This document shows positions 16,741 through 25,551 of a stretch of 44,311 nt of DNA, one piece after another (the first letter of the stretch is position 1; each line of letters opens with the position of its first letter). The stretch is from CAYILR01 sp964364175. Its GTDB lineage: Bacteria > Bdellovibrionota > UBA1018. Both the position numbers and the translations under genes were made by a program. The stretch spans positions 1-44,311 of the forward strand of contig CAYILR010000039.1 in assembly GCA_964364175.1 (NCBI GenBank), given 5' to 3'. The notes beneath the pieces were generated by a model. The model saw only the letters and a program-made list of their open reading frames with translations, searched no databases and was not told the origin of the DNA.

Positions 16741-18081
16741 GTGCAAAAGATTTTGATTGTAGAGGACGACGACACTTTTAGGGAAATTCTGAAAACAACC
16801 CTCAAAAAAAATGGTTTTGAGGTCGAAGGTGCAGCCGACGGGAAAAGTGCGCAGTACATTCTAGGTTTTCATGATTTTGACGTTGTACTCTCGGACGTCA
16901 AAATGCCCAATATGGATGGAATCGCCTTGCTGAGCTGGGTCAAAAGCAACAAAAATCTGTCCGTCATATTAATGACAGGTTTCTCAGAGGTCCTCGAAAC
17001 AAAGAAGGCCGCCGAACTGGGTGCGGATGGTTTTCTACCCAAACCGTTCTCTCATGATGATCTCTTGAAGGCAATCCATGCCTGTTTGAACCCAACATGT
17101 GGGTCCGAAGAGAAATCTCACAATCAAGACGAAGACTACTGCAAGGTAGGTATTGATGATTTTGTGGCAGGAAATGAAATTCCATTCAATATTTATTTAA
17201 AAATAAGTTCAGAAAAGTACATTAAAATCGCCCACAAGGGTGAAAACATCCCAATTGACCGAGTGAGGGCCTACAAGTCAAAAGATGTCCATCATTTATA
17301 TTTGAGCAAGAGTGATTTTTCGGAATATGTCGGATTAACTATGAAGCTTGCCAAACTGGTTGCAAGTACAGAAAAGATTTCAAAATCAAAAAAACAGAAT
17401 TTTTTACGGCATGCGGGTGAGGTCATCCTAGAAAAAGTTTACGTTGCTGGCGTAGATCAAGCTACATTTCGGGATTCCCACGATTTCATCAAAACAACTC
17501 TTTCTGTCATTTCAGAAAGTGATGATTTGCTAAATCTCTTAGATTCGCTGAATGGTCATGCTGACTATCTTTATGCGCACAGCCTGGGAGTGAGTTTATA
17601 TGGGGTCATGCTAGCAAAGCAGCTCGAGTGGGTCTCGGCGCAAACCGTTTTTAAAGTTTCAATGGGGGGTCTCTTTCACGATATTGGGAAAAAAGAGATC
17701 GACCGCACGATTCTAGAAAAAAATCGTATTCAGATGAGCCAGGCAGAGCGCTCAGAGTACGAATCTCATCCACAAAGAGGGATGGAACTTTTAAGTGGCG
17801 TACAAGGGATTCCGCAGGAAGTCATTCAAATCGTTTACCAACATCACGAGAATTGCGCAGGACTCGGATATCCGCGAGCTCTGACAAAGAACAAGATCAG
17901 TCCGCTTGCAAGACTAATCTCCATAGTTAATATTTTTTGTGAATATGCCATAGCCTCCCCTGAGGGACCTGGAATGTCTGCTCATGATGCCATTATGCAA
18001 ATGCTTCAGTTTCGACAGACAGGTTTAGACACGGAACAATTTTCTGCGCTAAAAGTTCTTTTCAGGTTTTCCGAAAAATAA
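16741..18081 (+). CDS. Response regulator with HD-GYP domain (copy 2)
   Basis: The 446-residue paralogue of the gene at 10948-12306 has a receiver domain (E8/D9/D10, acceptor D52, T and K105-region KPF), the shared middle segment (PFNIYLK, KYIKIAHKGENI) and an HD-GYP domain. That domain carries YAHSLGVSLYG, LFHDIGKKEID, ESHPQRG and QHHENCAGLGYP. Metal-binding HD and HHE residues are kept, while the Asp of DGxGYP is Ala. It is predicted to hydrolyse c-di-GMP or bind it as a sensor. It starts with GTG and has only a weak Shine-Dalgarno, so expression may be low. It is transcribed away from the kinase operon, probably as the second output arm of the same system. Confidence 0.87.
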   Translation: MQKILIVEDDDTFREILKTTLKKNGFEVEGAADGKSAQYILGFHDFDVVLSDVKMPNMDGIALLSWVKSNKNLSVILMTGFSEVLETKKAAELGADGFLPKPFSHDDLLKAIHACLNPTCGSEEKSHNQDEDYCKVGIDDFVAGNEIPFNIYLKISSEKYIKIAHKGENIPIDRVRAYKSKDVHHLYLSKSDFSEYVGLTMKLAKLVASTEKISKSKKQNFLRHAGEVILEKVYVAGVDQATFRDSHDFIKTTLSVISESDDLLNLLDSLNGHADYLYAHSLGVSLYGVMLAKQLEWVSAQTVFKVSMGGLFHDIGKKEIDRTILEKNRIQMSQAERSEYESHPQRGMELLSGVQGIPQEVIQIVYQHHENCAGLGYPRALTKNKISPLARLISIVNIFCEYAIASPEGPGMSAHDAIMQMLQFRQTGLDTEQFSALKVLFRFSEK

Positions 18082-18265
18082 ACCTCTCGGTCACCCGTAA
18101 CTACCATGTTTTTCTTAGCATTAAAAAACCACCGAATCGCGCTAGTCAAAGTTGATCCAAGGTCACAGTCGGACTTCGGACGATTATGACGCCTGCTAAC
18201 TGAAGTGCTTGGAACTTCTCTTCGGGCGTGCTCTTGCCGGGAGGTGCTCCGCTCAAGATCCCATC

Positions 18266-18331
18266 CTTCCATCCTCTCAGTCTACTGAAATATTGCCTGG
18301 ACTAATTTTCAGTAGACTGAGAGGATGGAAG
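18266..18331. repeat. Perfect 25-bp inverted repeat over the ATPase ribosome-binding site
   Basis: Arms 18266-18290 and 18307-18331 are exact reverse complements separated by a 16-nt AT-rich loop. The right arm ends 1 nt before the ATG of the AAA ATPase gene and contains its purine-rich Shine-Dalgarno region (GAGGATGGAAG). In RNA the hairpin would bury the ribosome-binding site; in DNA the sequence could be an operator. The preceding stretch 18082-18265 holds no recognised gene or terminator. Confidence 0.85.
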
Positions 18332-18332
18332 A

Positions 18333-19562
18333 ATGCAAGCTCGCTATTTATATCTCCATCTGGACCAACACCTCCAAGAGCACCGGCAGATGCTTTTCTT
18401 GAGCGGACCACGTCAATGCGGAAAAACAACATTGGCACGGCACCTCTTGAGCAACGTCCAAGATGGGACCAACTACTATAATTGGGACAATTCTGCTCAT
18501 CGAAAAAAACTTCTTTCACAAGTTTTTTTAGGAAAGCTTCGGCTGGACTCTCCAGGGATGGATCGCCTTTGTTTTGACGAAATTCATAAATACAAGCGCT
18601 GGAAAAATACACTCAAAGGACTTTTTGACACCTACGAGCCTGGTCATACCCATTGGATCGTCACCGGAAGTGCAAGACTGGATGTCTTTCGAAAGGGGCA
18701 AGATTCTTTGGTAGGAAGATATTTTTCTTATCATCTCTTTCCTTTTTCCGTGGCTGAGCTCCACTCTTCCCGTTCCGACCCAAAGCCTCGCATCGAGGAT
18801 TTGTTGAGAGGTGGCTTTTCCCGTGCGTCCCAGGAATCCGTTCAAATCCAGGATGAACTCCTCAAATGGAGCGGCTTCCCTGAGCCATATTTAAAAAAAT
18901 CCGCTGCTTTCCAAACTAATTGGAGAAACAGCCGCCTTGAGAGGCTGGTTCGTCAGGATTTAGCACAGCTCGAAAATCTCAAAGATCTTTCACTTGTCGA
19001 AAATCTGCTTTTTCTGTTGCCCGAGAGGGTGGGACAATCTCTTTCCATCAACTCGCTTCGCGAGGAACTGGAGGTGCATTTTTCCACTGTCAAGCACTGG
19101 ATCGAACTCTTGGAACGCGTCTATTATGGCTGGACACTCAAAAGCTATTCCGATCGACTTTCAAAAATTATCAAAAAAGAGCGCAAATTTTACCTCTGGG
19201 ATTGGACCGAGCTCGAGGACGAGGGTATTCGGTTTGAAAATTTCATTGCACTTCATCTTTTAAAATACATCTATTTTGTAAATGATTTAGGATTAGACAC
19301 CTTGGAACTCTACTTTTTGAAAGATCGCAATCAGCATGAGGTCGATTTTTTGATCTGTCGAAAGCGAAAACCCATTGTGGCTATCGAATGCAAGCTCTCG
19401 GACGATTCTCCTTCGGCAGGTCTTGCGTATTTTTCAGAGCGCTTGAAAATCCCCCATGCCATCCAGGTGGTGAAGAACCTCAATGCACCAAAAAAAACGA
19501 AAGTTCGCTCGGTGATGATTGATGTCGTGCCTTCGGCGGATTTCCTCTCAAAATTGGTTTGA
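18333..19562 (+). CDS. AAA ATPase, AAA_14/DUF4143 type (COG1373-like)
   Basis: The 409-residue protein has Walker A GPRQCGKTT at about residues 25-33, Walker B LCFDEIHKYKRW and a sensor-like IVTGSARLDVFRKG. A middle winged-helix region follows, and then a C-terminal DUF4143 segment (about 300-400) with EVDFLICRKRKPIVAIECKL, which resembles a restriction-endonuclease fold (D/E...E-x-K). Members of this family are widespread, often sporadic and horizontally moved, and their physiological role is poorly defined. It stands alone between the signalling cluster and corA. Its translation start is inside a strong hairpin (18266-18331). Any nuclease activity is only inferred from the motif. Confidence 0.85.
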   Translation: MQARYLYLHLDQHLQEHRQMLFLSGPRQCGKTTLARHLLSNVQDGTNYYNWDNSAHRKKLLSQVFLGKLRLDSPGMDRLCFDEIHKYKRWKNTLKGLFDTYEPGHTHWIVTGSARLDVFRKGQDSLVGRYFSYHLFPFSVAELHSSRSDPKPRIEDLLRGGFSRASQESVQIQDELLKWSGFPEPYLKKSAAFQTNWRNSRLERLVRQDLAQLENLKDLSLVENLLFLLPERVGQSLSINSLREELEVHFSTVKHWIELLERVYYGWTLKSYSDRLSKIIKKERKFYLWDWTELEDEGIRFENFIALHLLKYIYFVNDLGLDTLELYFLKDRNQHEVDFLICRKRKPIVAIECKLSDDSPSAGLAYFSERLKIPHAIQVVKNLNAPKKTKVRSVMIDVVPSADFLSKLV

Positions 19563-19624
19563 TTGCCACCGGGTTTTGGTCCTGGTGTTCCTATGAAATT
19601 AAAGATGGTTACCGAAGCCTGCTA

Positions 19625-20539
19625 TTACTTCAGCCAGCCGCGCTTTCTAAACCAGAAATAAATGGCTAATAAAATTACCACCATACTCGAAATCGCCAAT
19701 GGGTATCCATACGACCATTTGAGTTCGGGCATGTATTCGAAATTCATTCCGTAAATCCCGGTAACTACATTAAGAGGAAGAAGGAAAACAGAAAAAATAG
19801 TGAGAACTCGCATCACTTCATTCGTGCGGTGAGATGCTTCGTTGGTTTTTTGAGAAGACAGCGAAATATGAAGATTCAGCAAGCTGGTCACGCTCTCGAT
19901 TAACTCTTCTGTTGAGAGATAAAGTGACTCGACTAGTTCCCGTAGATCTTGACTGTTCTGTGCATTAAACTGAAGCTGCGCAGTAATTTTTGGCAACAAA
20001 TCGGCAGTCAGCCTCAGCATTCGTTTAAAAACGAATGCTTTCCGTTTCAAAAAATAGGCCTGTTTGATTTCAAAGGGTTTAGCACCTTGAACTTGAAAGA
20101 CGCTCATCTCTAATTTTTCAAGATCACTCAGCGCATGATCAATTGGAGATCGATACGACGAGAGAACCGAATGCAACAAAGTAAACAAAAGATCAGATGA
20201 TGCTTCATATTTTTTCTCTCGAAGTTGTTTGAGATAGGGCTGATCGGTTCTATGTATAGTGATGAGGAGCTGGTCAGAGAAAAACACAGCAGTTTTTCGC
20301 GTGAGCTCTTGAATAGTATCCGCCTCTCCGAACGCTTCAGCATCATATGCTCGCAGGATGGCAAAATGCAGAGAATCAAAAGATTCATATTTGGGGAGGT
20401 GCATTGGATCCAGACAGTCTTGGACAGACGTCGTGTGTAGATTGTGTTTTTCGGCCAACTGCAAGAGTTCGTCTCGAGTTGGCGCAACTACATCGATCCA
20501 TGAAAACGGGGTATTGCTTGGATAAACAGTAGTCGTCAC
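19625..20539 (-). CDS. corA: CorA-family magnesium/divalent cation transporter
   Basis: The 304 residues have a large cytoplasmic alpha/beta and long-helix domain followed by two C-terminal membrane helices (about 245-265 and 278-297). The selectivity motif GMN (GIYGMNFEYMPELKW) lies at the end of TM1, as in CorA/ZntB-type pentameric channels. YGMNFEYMPEL is the form found in Mg2+-transporting CorA. The start overlaps the ribH stop by 4 bp, so it is the last gene of the suf-rib run. A functional reason for this position is not obvious. Confidence 0.92.
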   Translation of the reverse strand: MTTTVYPSNTPFSWIDVVAPTRDELLQLAEKHNLHTTSVQDCLDPMHLPKYESFDSLHFAILRAYDAEAFGEADTIQELTRKTAVFFSDQLLITIHRTDQPYLKQLREKKYEASSDLLFTLLHSVLSSYRSPIDHALSDLEKLEMSVFQVQGAKPFEIKQAYFLKRKAFVFKRMLRLTADLLPKITAQLQFNAQNSQDLRELVESLYLSTEELIESVTSLLNLHISLSSQKTNEASHRTNEVMRVLTIFSVFLLPLNVVTGIYGMNFEYMPELKWSYGYPLAISSMVVILLAIYFWFRKRGWLK

Positions 20540-20964
20540 TGTAGCTGTCGAAGTGTCTTGAGCGTCTCCACAACCGCACCCGCAGCCTCACGGCCTTTGT
20601 TGTGGGCATCGGAGCGACTTCTGGCTACGGCCTGCTCGTCAGTGTAGGTGGTTAAAATCCCAAAACTAATCGGAACTTCGGTGCTCAACATCGCCGATTG
20701 AATTCCAATCGTTGCGCCTAGGCTAATAAACTCAAAATGAGCCGTGTCACCTTTGATCACGCAGCCCAGGCAGATTACTCCCGCAAATTTTCCGGTGCGT
20801 GCTAATTTTTGTGCAATCAGTGGAATCTCAAATGCGCCCGGAGCAGAGAATCTCTCGATGTCTTCTGCTTCGACTCCTTGCTCATTCAAATACTCGTACG
20901 CGCCTCGCTCGAGGCCTGTCGTTACTTCTGGATTAAATTGGCTCACTAGAACTGCAAACTTCAC
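20536..20964 (-). CDS. ribH: 6,7-dimethyl-8-ribityllumazine synthase
   Basis: The 142-residue protein matches the family in length and motifs: FAVLVSQFNPEVT at the N-terminus, SAPGAFEIPLIA, the CLGCVIKGDTAHFEFIS substrate loop and the C-terminal SFGILTTYTDEQAVAR. It condenses 5-amino-6-ribitylamino-uracil with 3,4-dihydroxy-2-butanone 4-phosphate to give lumazine, the penultimate step of riboflavin synthesis. It overlaps ribBA and corA by 4 bp each (ATGA), in a polycistronic rib cluster. Confidence 0.95.
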   Translation of the reverse strand: MKFAVLVSQFNPEVTTGLERGAYEYLNEQGVEAEDIERFSAPGAFEIPLIAQKLARTGKFAGVICLGCVIKGDTAHFEFISLGATIGIQSAMLSTEVPISFGILTTYTDEQAVARSRSDAHNKGREAAGAVVETLKTLRQLQ

Positions 20965-22181
20965 TTCAACCTCAATTCATGGCCCATTTTTTCTTTCTTC
21001 GTCGTCAAATAGGTCAAATTGTGTTCGTTCGGTGTAATTTCAATGGGCACCCTCTCGACGATCTCTAATCCGTACCCTTCGAGGCCAACAACTTTTTTAG
21101 GATTGTTGGTCAGCAGACGGATCTTTTGTACGCCGAGATAACGCAAAATCTGAGCGCCCATCCCGTAGTGTCTCAGGTCTGCTTTGAATCCCAAGTGCCG
21201 GTTCGCTTCCACTGTGTCCATGCCCTGATCTTGCAGAGCATAGGCTTTGATCTTGTTAGTCAGACCGATTCCACGTCCCTCTTGCCTACGCATGTAGACC
21301 AAAACACCTTGGCCGTTTTCAGCAATCTGTCGGATCGCAGCACGAAGTTGTGGACCGCAATCGCATCGCAAGGATCCCAACGCATCGCCCGAAATGCACT
21401 CCGAATGCACACGAACCAAAACCGGAGTATTCAAACCATCACTGTTTAAATCTCCACGAACCAGAGCAATGTGCTCGGTTCCATCAATTTTGCTTTCAAA
21501 AACCACCATTTTAAAATCGACGTGGTCCACGCCAAAAGCAGAAGGAAGCTTTGCCTCAGCACCCTTCTCGATCAAACACTCCTGAGCCATTCGGTGGCTG
21601 ATAATGTCTTGAATGGAAATAATCGGCAGACCATGACGTTTGGCGATTTCTTTGAGCTCGGGCAAACGAGCCATGGTTCCATCGTCGTTCATGATTTCGC
21701 AAATCACGGCTGCTGGCTTCAAACCTGCCAGGCGACAAAGATCCACGGATCCTTCGGTGTGACCGGCACGAACCAAAACACCGCCTTCGACTGCACGCAG
21801 GGGGAAAATATGCCCTGGGGTCACAATATCGTCTGCTGTTTTTTGATAGTCCACCGCTACTCGAACGGTGTGTGCTCGATCTGCAGCCGAAATCCCGGTA
21901 CTAACGCCTTCGCGAGCTTCGATCGAAACCGTAAACGCGGTTTGCTTCTGTCCTCGGTTTCTGGAAGCCATGAGAGGCAGCTCGAGTTCGTCAACTCGTT
22001 TGCCTTCGAGAGACAGACAAATCAATCCGCGAGCCTCCCTGGCCAGAAAGTTAATCGCATCCGGTGTGACAAACTCCGCTGGCAAAATAAAGTCGCCTTC
22101 GTTCTCGCGATCTTCGTCATCGACGAGGATCACCATCTTGCCATTCGATAATGCATTTAGGGCTTCATGTAAGGTTGACAT
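20961..22181 (-). CDS. ribBA: Bifunctional DHBP synthase / GTP cyclohydrolase II
   Basis: Residues 1-200 are the RibB domain (DDEDRENEGDF, acidic metal site; TPGHIFPLRA). Residues 205-406 are the RibA domain, with the zinc ligands in SGDALGSLRCDCG and the catalytic RRQEGRGIGL. RibA opens GTP to start the pyrimidine branch of riboflavin synthesis and RibB makes the four-carbon unit from ribulose 5-phosphate. Both halves look intact at the usual length. The start overlaps the ribE end by 25 bp and the stop overlaps ribH by 4 bp. Confidence 0.95.
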   Translation of the reverse strand: MSTLHEALNALSNGKMVILVDDEDRENEGDFILPAEFVTPDAINFLAREARGLICLSLEGKRVDELELPLMASRNRGQKQTAFTVSIEAREGVSTGISAADRAHTVRVAVDYQKTADDIVTPGHIFPLRAVEGGVLVRAGHTEGSVDLCRLAGLKPAAVICEIMNDDGTMARLPELKEIAKRHGLPIISIQDIISHRMAQECLIEKGAEAKLPSAFGVDHVDFKMVVFESKIDGTEHIALVRGDLNSDGLNTPVLVRVHSECISGDALGSLRCDCGPQLRAAIRQIAENGQGVLVYMRRQEGRGIGLTNKIKAYALQDQGMDTVEANRHLGFKADLRHYGMGAQILRYLGVQKIRLLTNNPKKVVGLEGYGLEIVERVPIEITPNEHNLTYLTTKKEKMGHELRLK

Positions 22182-22777
22182 AGGCGCTCCACGTATTTGG
22201 CGATCAAATCGACTTCAATATTCTGCTGGTTTCCTACCACAGTTTCGCTGAAATGGGTATTCTTCCAGGTGTGGGGGATCAGCTGAAGTTCGATTCGATT
22301 GCTTTCCAAAAGTCGGTTAATTGTTAAACTCACCCCATTGATTGTAATGGAGCCCTTGGCGATGCAGTACCGGATCAGGTTCTCGGGCACACTCACTGTC
22401 ATTCGATAACATCGGTTGCTGTCACTGCCCATCTCCTGAGCTATATCTTCAATCCTGCCCATCCCGTCCACGTGACCTTGCACCCAGTGTCCTGAGAATC
22501 TGCCTCCATTGGGAACTGATCGCTCCAAATTCACAACCTGCCCCCGGCTCAACAATCCCAGATTCGTGCATCGAATTGTTTCAGGGCTGATGTGAAACAA
22601 GGCTCTTCCCTCCCGAGGGTTCAATATTTCCGCCACGGTCAAGCAGACCCCTTGAATCGCTATACTCTCTCCAAGGGCAATATCGGCAAATCCGGTGCTC
22701 AATACCAGCTCAGCCGATGCGGCTTGCTGCCTGAAATTTTCAACTCGACTGGTTTTTTCAATAATTCCTGTAAACAT
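22157..22777 (-). CDS. ribE: Riboflavin synthase, alpha subunit
   Basis: The 206-residue protein starts MFTGIIEKT, the invariant family N-terminus. It has two homologous lumazine-binding halves (SIAIQGVCLTV near 40 and GSITINGVSLTI near 130), which dismutate lumazine to riboflavin. The ATG at 22777 is preferred over a GTG two codons earlier because of this conserved start. It begins 6 nt after the ribD stop. Confidence 0.95.
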   Translation of the reverse strand: MFTGIIEKTSRVENFRQQAASAELVLSTGFADIALGESIAIQGVCLTVAEILNPREGRALFHISPETIRCTNLGLLSRGQVVNLERSVPNGGRFSGHWVQGHVDGMGRIEDIAQEMGSDSNRCYRMTVSVPENLIRYCIAKGSITINGVSLTINRLLESNRIELQLIPHTWKNTHFSETVVGNQQNIEVDLIAKYVERLCQPYMKP

Positions 22778-22783
22778 GGTCAC

Positions 22784-23749
22784 TCATCTCGCTTTAAGAT
22801 CCATATCGATTCGCTCAATCTGATCCGCTTGTCCATTTTTTCCGACTTGGATTTTGTAATGGCGATTAACGAGGTTTTCGGACAAAAAGGCTTGAGATAA
22901 CGTCGGACCCGCTTCCACCAACGCATCCACGCACCCTCGAGACCCGAGCTCCTGAAGCAAGGACTCCAGGCTCGTCTCTACCACAGGAATCCACACCTCA
23001 AAGCCCTGACTCTCGGCTTTTTTCACCCAATCCCGTGGAACACGACCCCGCCTATCCAACACAACCAAAGTCCGCCTCATTCCCGGATGGTCCTGAACAT
23101 GCCTGACTGTGAACCAGGGCGCGTCAGCCAAAACAGTTCCGCTCCCGGTAATCAACACTTGGGATCGCTTGCGCAGCTCGTGCGCAAAAACAAGCGAAGC
23201 CTCCGATGTAAATGTTTTTTGGCCCACGGGTGGAATCATGCTGCCATCCGCCTGATGAGCCGTTTTGAGAGTGACCCAGGGCTTGCCAGTCTGGCAAAAC
23301 CAAGTAAAGGATTCGATGAGTTCGCCACATTCTGCTGACAAGACACCTTCAACGACTTCAACGCCCGAATCTTTTAATTTCTGAATACCAGCACCCGCCA
23401 CACGACAATTCGGGTCCCGTTGCCCTACAACGACTTTTTTTACTCCAGCAGCAAGGATAGCCTGGGTACAAGGCGGCGTTCGCCCCTGATGGTTGCAAGG
23501 CTCCAATGTAACAACGACCGTATGAGCCGGAATATGAGGATGACTCTCGCGAGCATTTTTCAATGCCATGACCTCCGCATGGTCAGTTCCGGCCTGCACA
23601 TGCGCGCCAACTCCCAAAACCGTCCCATCCACAGCCAAAACCACCGCTCCTACGGGGGGATTCGGAGCCGTTCTTCCCAGGTATTTTCGAGCTTCTTGAA
23701 CAGCAAGACGCATGGCTGATTCTAAATCAATGCTATGTACTGCATTCAT
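22784..23749 (-). CDS. ribD: Bifunctional riboflavin deaminase/reductase
   Basis: The 321-residue protein has an N-terminal deaminase domain with zinc ligands in HAEVMAL and PCNHQGRTPPC. The C-terminal NADPH-dependent reductase half starts near residue 145 (PWVTLKTAHQADGSM, ITGSGTVLADAPWFTVR). It carries out the second and third steps of the pyrimidine branch. It is a little shorter than E. coli RibD (367), mainly at the C-terminus. It starts 9 nt after the sufB stop, leaving no room for an own leader, promoter or FMN riboswitch. Confidence 0.94.
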   Translation of the reverse strand: MNAVHSIDLESAMRLAVQEARKYLGRTAPNPPVGAVVLAVDGTVLGVGAHVQAGTDHAEVMALKNARESHPHIPAHTVVVTLEPCNHQGRTPPCTQAILAAGVKKVVVGQRDPNCRVAGAGIQKLKDSGVEVVEGVLSAECGELIESFTWFCQTGKPWVTLKTAHQADGSMIPPVGQKTFTSEASLVFAHELRKRSQVLITGSGTVLADAPWFTVRHVQDHPGMRRTLVVLDRRGRVPRDWVKKAESQGFEVWIPVVETSLESLLQELGSRGCVDALVEAGPTLSQAFLSENLVNRHYKIQVGKNGQADQIERIDMDLKAR

Positions 23750-23758
23750 ACGAACTGT

Positions 23759-25201
23759 CTACCCGACGCAACCTTCTAGTTTAAGATCCAAAAGGCGGTT
23801 CGCCTCGATCGCAAACTCCATCGGCAGCTGTTTGAAGACTTCATCGCAGTACCCATTGATGATCAACTTGACTGCGTCCTCTTGTGAGAACCCTCGCGAA
23901 GTCAGATAAAACAATTGCTCTTCGCCCACCTTGGATGCCGTCGCCTCGTGCTCAACAACAGCAGTTGAATTTTTGACCTGAATCAAAGGAAAAGTATTTG
24001 CTTCGCAATTGCCGCCGATCAGCAAAGAATCGCACTGGGTGTGATTCCGGGCTCCATCGGCTCGTGCCGCAATCGTCACAGCACCCCGGTATGAATTTTT
24101 GCCATGCCCGGTCGAGATCCCTTTGGACACAATCCTGCTCTTGGTGTTTTTCCCCAGATGAATCATCTTCGTACCTGTATCGGCCTGCATGTAATCGTTC
24201 GTCACTGCAACTGAGAAAAATTCCCCTGTGGAGCCGTTTCCTTCTAGGATGCAGCTCGGATATTTCCAAGTAATCGCAGATCCTGTCTCCACCTGAGTCC
24301 AGGAAATGAAAGAGTTCTCACCCTTACACAATCCACGTTTAGTCACGAAGTTGTAAATTCCACCCTTGCCCTGAGTATCGCCTGAGTACCAATTCTGCAC
24401 AGTAGTGTATTTGATCTTGGCATTCTTCAACGCAATCAGCTCCACGACCGCCGCATGCAATTGATTCTCATCCCGCATCGGAGCCGTGCAGCCTTCCATG
24501 TAGCTCACTTCGCTACCCTCGTCGGCAATGATCAGCGTTCTCTCGAATTGACCTGTCCCCACTGCATTGATCCGAAAATAAGTCGAAAGATCGAGCGGAC
24601 ACTTGACGCCTTTCGGGATGTAGCAAAATGATCCATCGCTGAAGACCGCTGAATTCAAAGACGCAAAGAAATTATCTGTGATGGGAACAACCGAACCCAG
24701 GTATTTTTTCACGAGCTCCGGATGATCTCTCATCGCTTCAGAAATTGAGCAAAAAACGATTCCATATTTCGCTAAAGTCTCTCGATGCGTTGTCACCACT
24801 GAGACACTATCGAAAACGGCATCCACGGCCACCCCTGCCAGACGCTCTTGTTCACGCAGCGGAATTCCGAGTTTCTTGTAGGTTTCGAGCAATTTCGGGT
24901 CGACCTCGTCGAGACTTTTCAGCTCAGGTTTCTTCGGTGCAGAAAAATACGAGATCGCCTGATAGTCAATGGGAGCATAACTCACCCGCGCCCAGGTTGG
25001 TTCCTTCATCGTCAACCACTGGCGATAGGCCTTGAGCCTCCATTCAAGCATCCACTCCGGCTCTTCTTTGCGGATTGAAATAGCCCGCACGGTGCCCTCA
25101 TTCAAACCAGCGGGCAAGCGATCCTCTTCTATATCGGTGACAAAACCGTACTTCGAGTAATCCTTTGCGACTTGCTGTGCAATGCCTGGTTTGTCTGCCA
25201 T
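23759..25201 (-). CDS. sufB: Fe-S cluster assembly scaffold SufB
   Basis: The 480-residue protein has the standard SufB length and landmarks: EPEWMLEWRLKAYRQWL, a PLDLSTYFRIN segment, YMEGCTAP, CDSLLIGGNCEANTFP and the C-terminal SRGFSQEDAVKLIINGY. The SufBC2D complex builds Fe-S clusters on SufB using sulfur from SufS-SufU. It is placed last in the suf block, as in Firmicute sufCDSUB operons, and separated from sufU by the DUF59 gene. Riboflavin genes follow directly. Confidence 0.96.
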   Translation of the reverse strand: MADKPGIAQQVAKDYSKYGFVTDIEEDRLPAGLNEGTVRAISIRKEEPEWMLEWRLKAYRQWLTMKEPTWARVSYAPIDYQAISYFSAPKKPELKSLDEVDPKLLETYKKLGIPLREQERLAGVAVDAVFDSVSVVTTHRETLAKYGIVFCSISEAMRDHPELVKKYLGSVVPITDNFFASLNSAVFSDGSFCYIPKGVKCPLDLSTYFRINAVGTGQFERTLIIADEGSEVSYMEGCTAPMRDENQLHAAVVELIALKNAKIKYTTVQNWYSGDTQGKGGIYNFVTKRGLCKGENSFISWTQVETGSAITWKYPSCILEGNGSTGEFFSVAVTNDYMQADTGTKMIHLGKNTKSRIVSKGISTGHGKNSYRGAVTIAARADGARNHTQCDSLLIGGNCEANTFPLIQVKNSTAVVEHEATASKVGEEQLFYLTSRGFSQEDAVKLIINGYCDEVFKQLPMEFAIEANRLLDLKLEGCVG

Positions 25202-25218
25202 ATTTCGTTACCTACTCT

Positions 25219-25551
25219 TTACCAAATTCCCAACTGATCCTTGCAATCATCAGAGGCCATCGTCTTGGGATCCCACTTGGGTTCCCAAACAATTTCCACT
25301 TTTGCATCGCTGACTTTGGGTTCGCCCGGATATTCCAAAACTCGCTGCCTGACCTGGTCCACTAAGTAACCCACAGCAGGACACCCGGGACTCGTCAGCG
25401 TCATCTTGACGTAAATCGTTGCAGATCCAGAAGCATCCGGCTCAATGTCAATTCCATAAATTAATCCCAGTTCCACAAGACTTAAATGCATCTCGGGATC
25501 TTCAACGGGTTTTAGCCACTCTCTGATATGTTCTGAATTATACGTTTGCAT
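25219..25551 (-). CDS. sufT: SufT-like MIP18/DUF59 Fe-S maturation protein
   Basis: The 110-residue protein has the DUF59 core: VEDPEMHLSLVELGLIYGI, then KMTLTSPGCPAVGYLVDQV with the conserved TxxxCP cysteine. SufT-type proteins aid maturation of Fe-S proteins. The frame extends 33 codons upstream, but the ATG at 25551 is preferred. It overlaps the sufU end by only 14 bp, begins the conserved domain promptly and has AGG just upstream. It lies between sufU and sufB. Confidence 0.88.
   Translation of the reverse strand: MQTYNSEHIREWLKPVEDPEMHLSLVELGLIYGIDIEPDASGSATIYVKMTLTSPGCPAVGYLVDQVRQRVLEYPGEPKVSDAKVEIVWEPKWDPKTMASDDCKDQLGIW

Noticed and set aside
19563..19624. Terminator between the DUF4143 ATPase and corA
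   Set aside because: A CACC...GGTG pairing exists but contains mismatches and no T-run.
23750..23758. FMN riboswitch upstream of ribD
   Set aside because: Only 9 bp separate the sufB stop from the ribD start.
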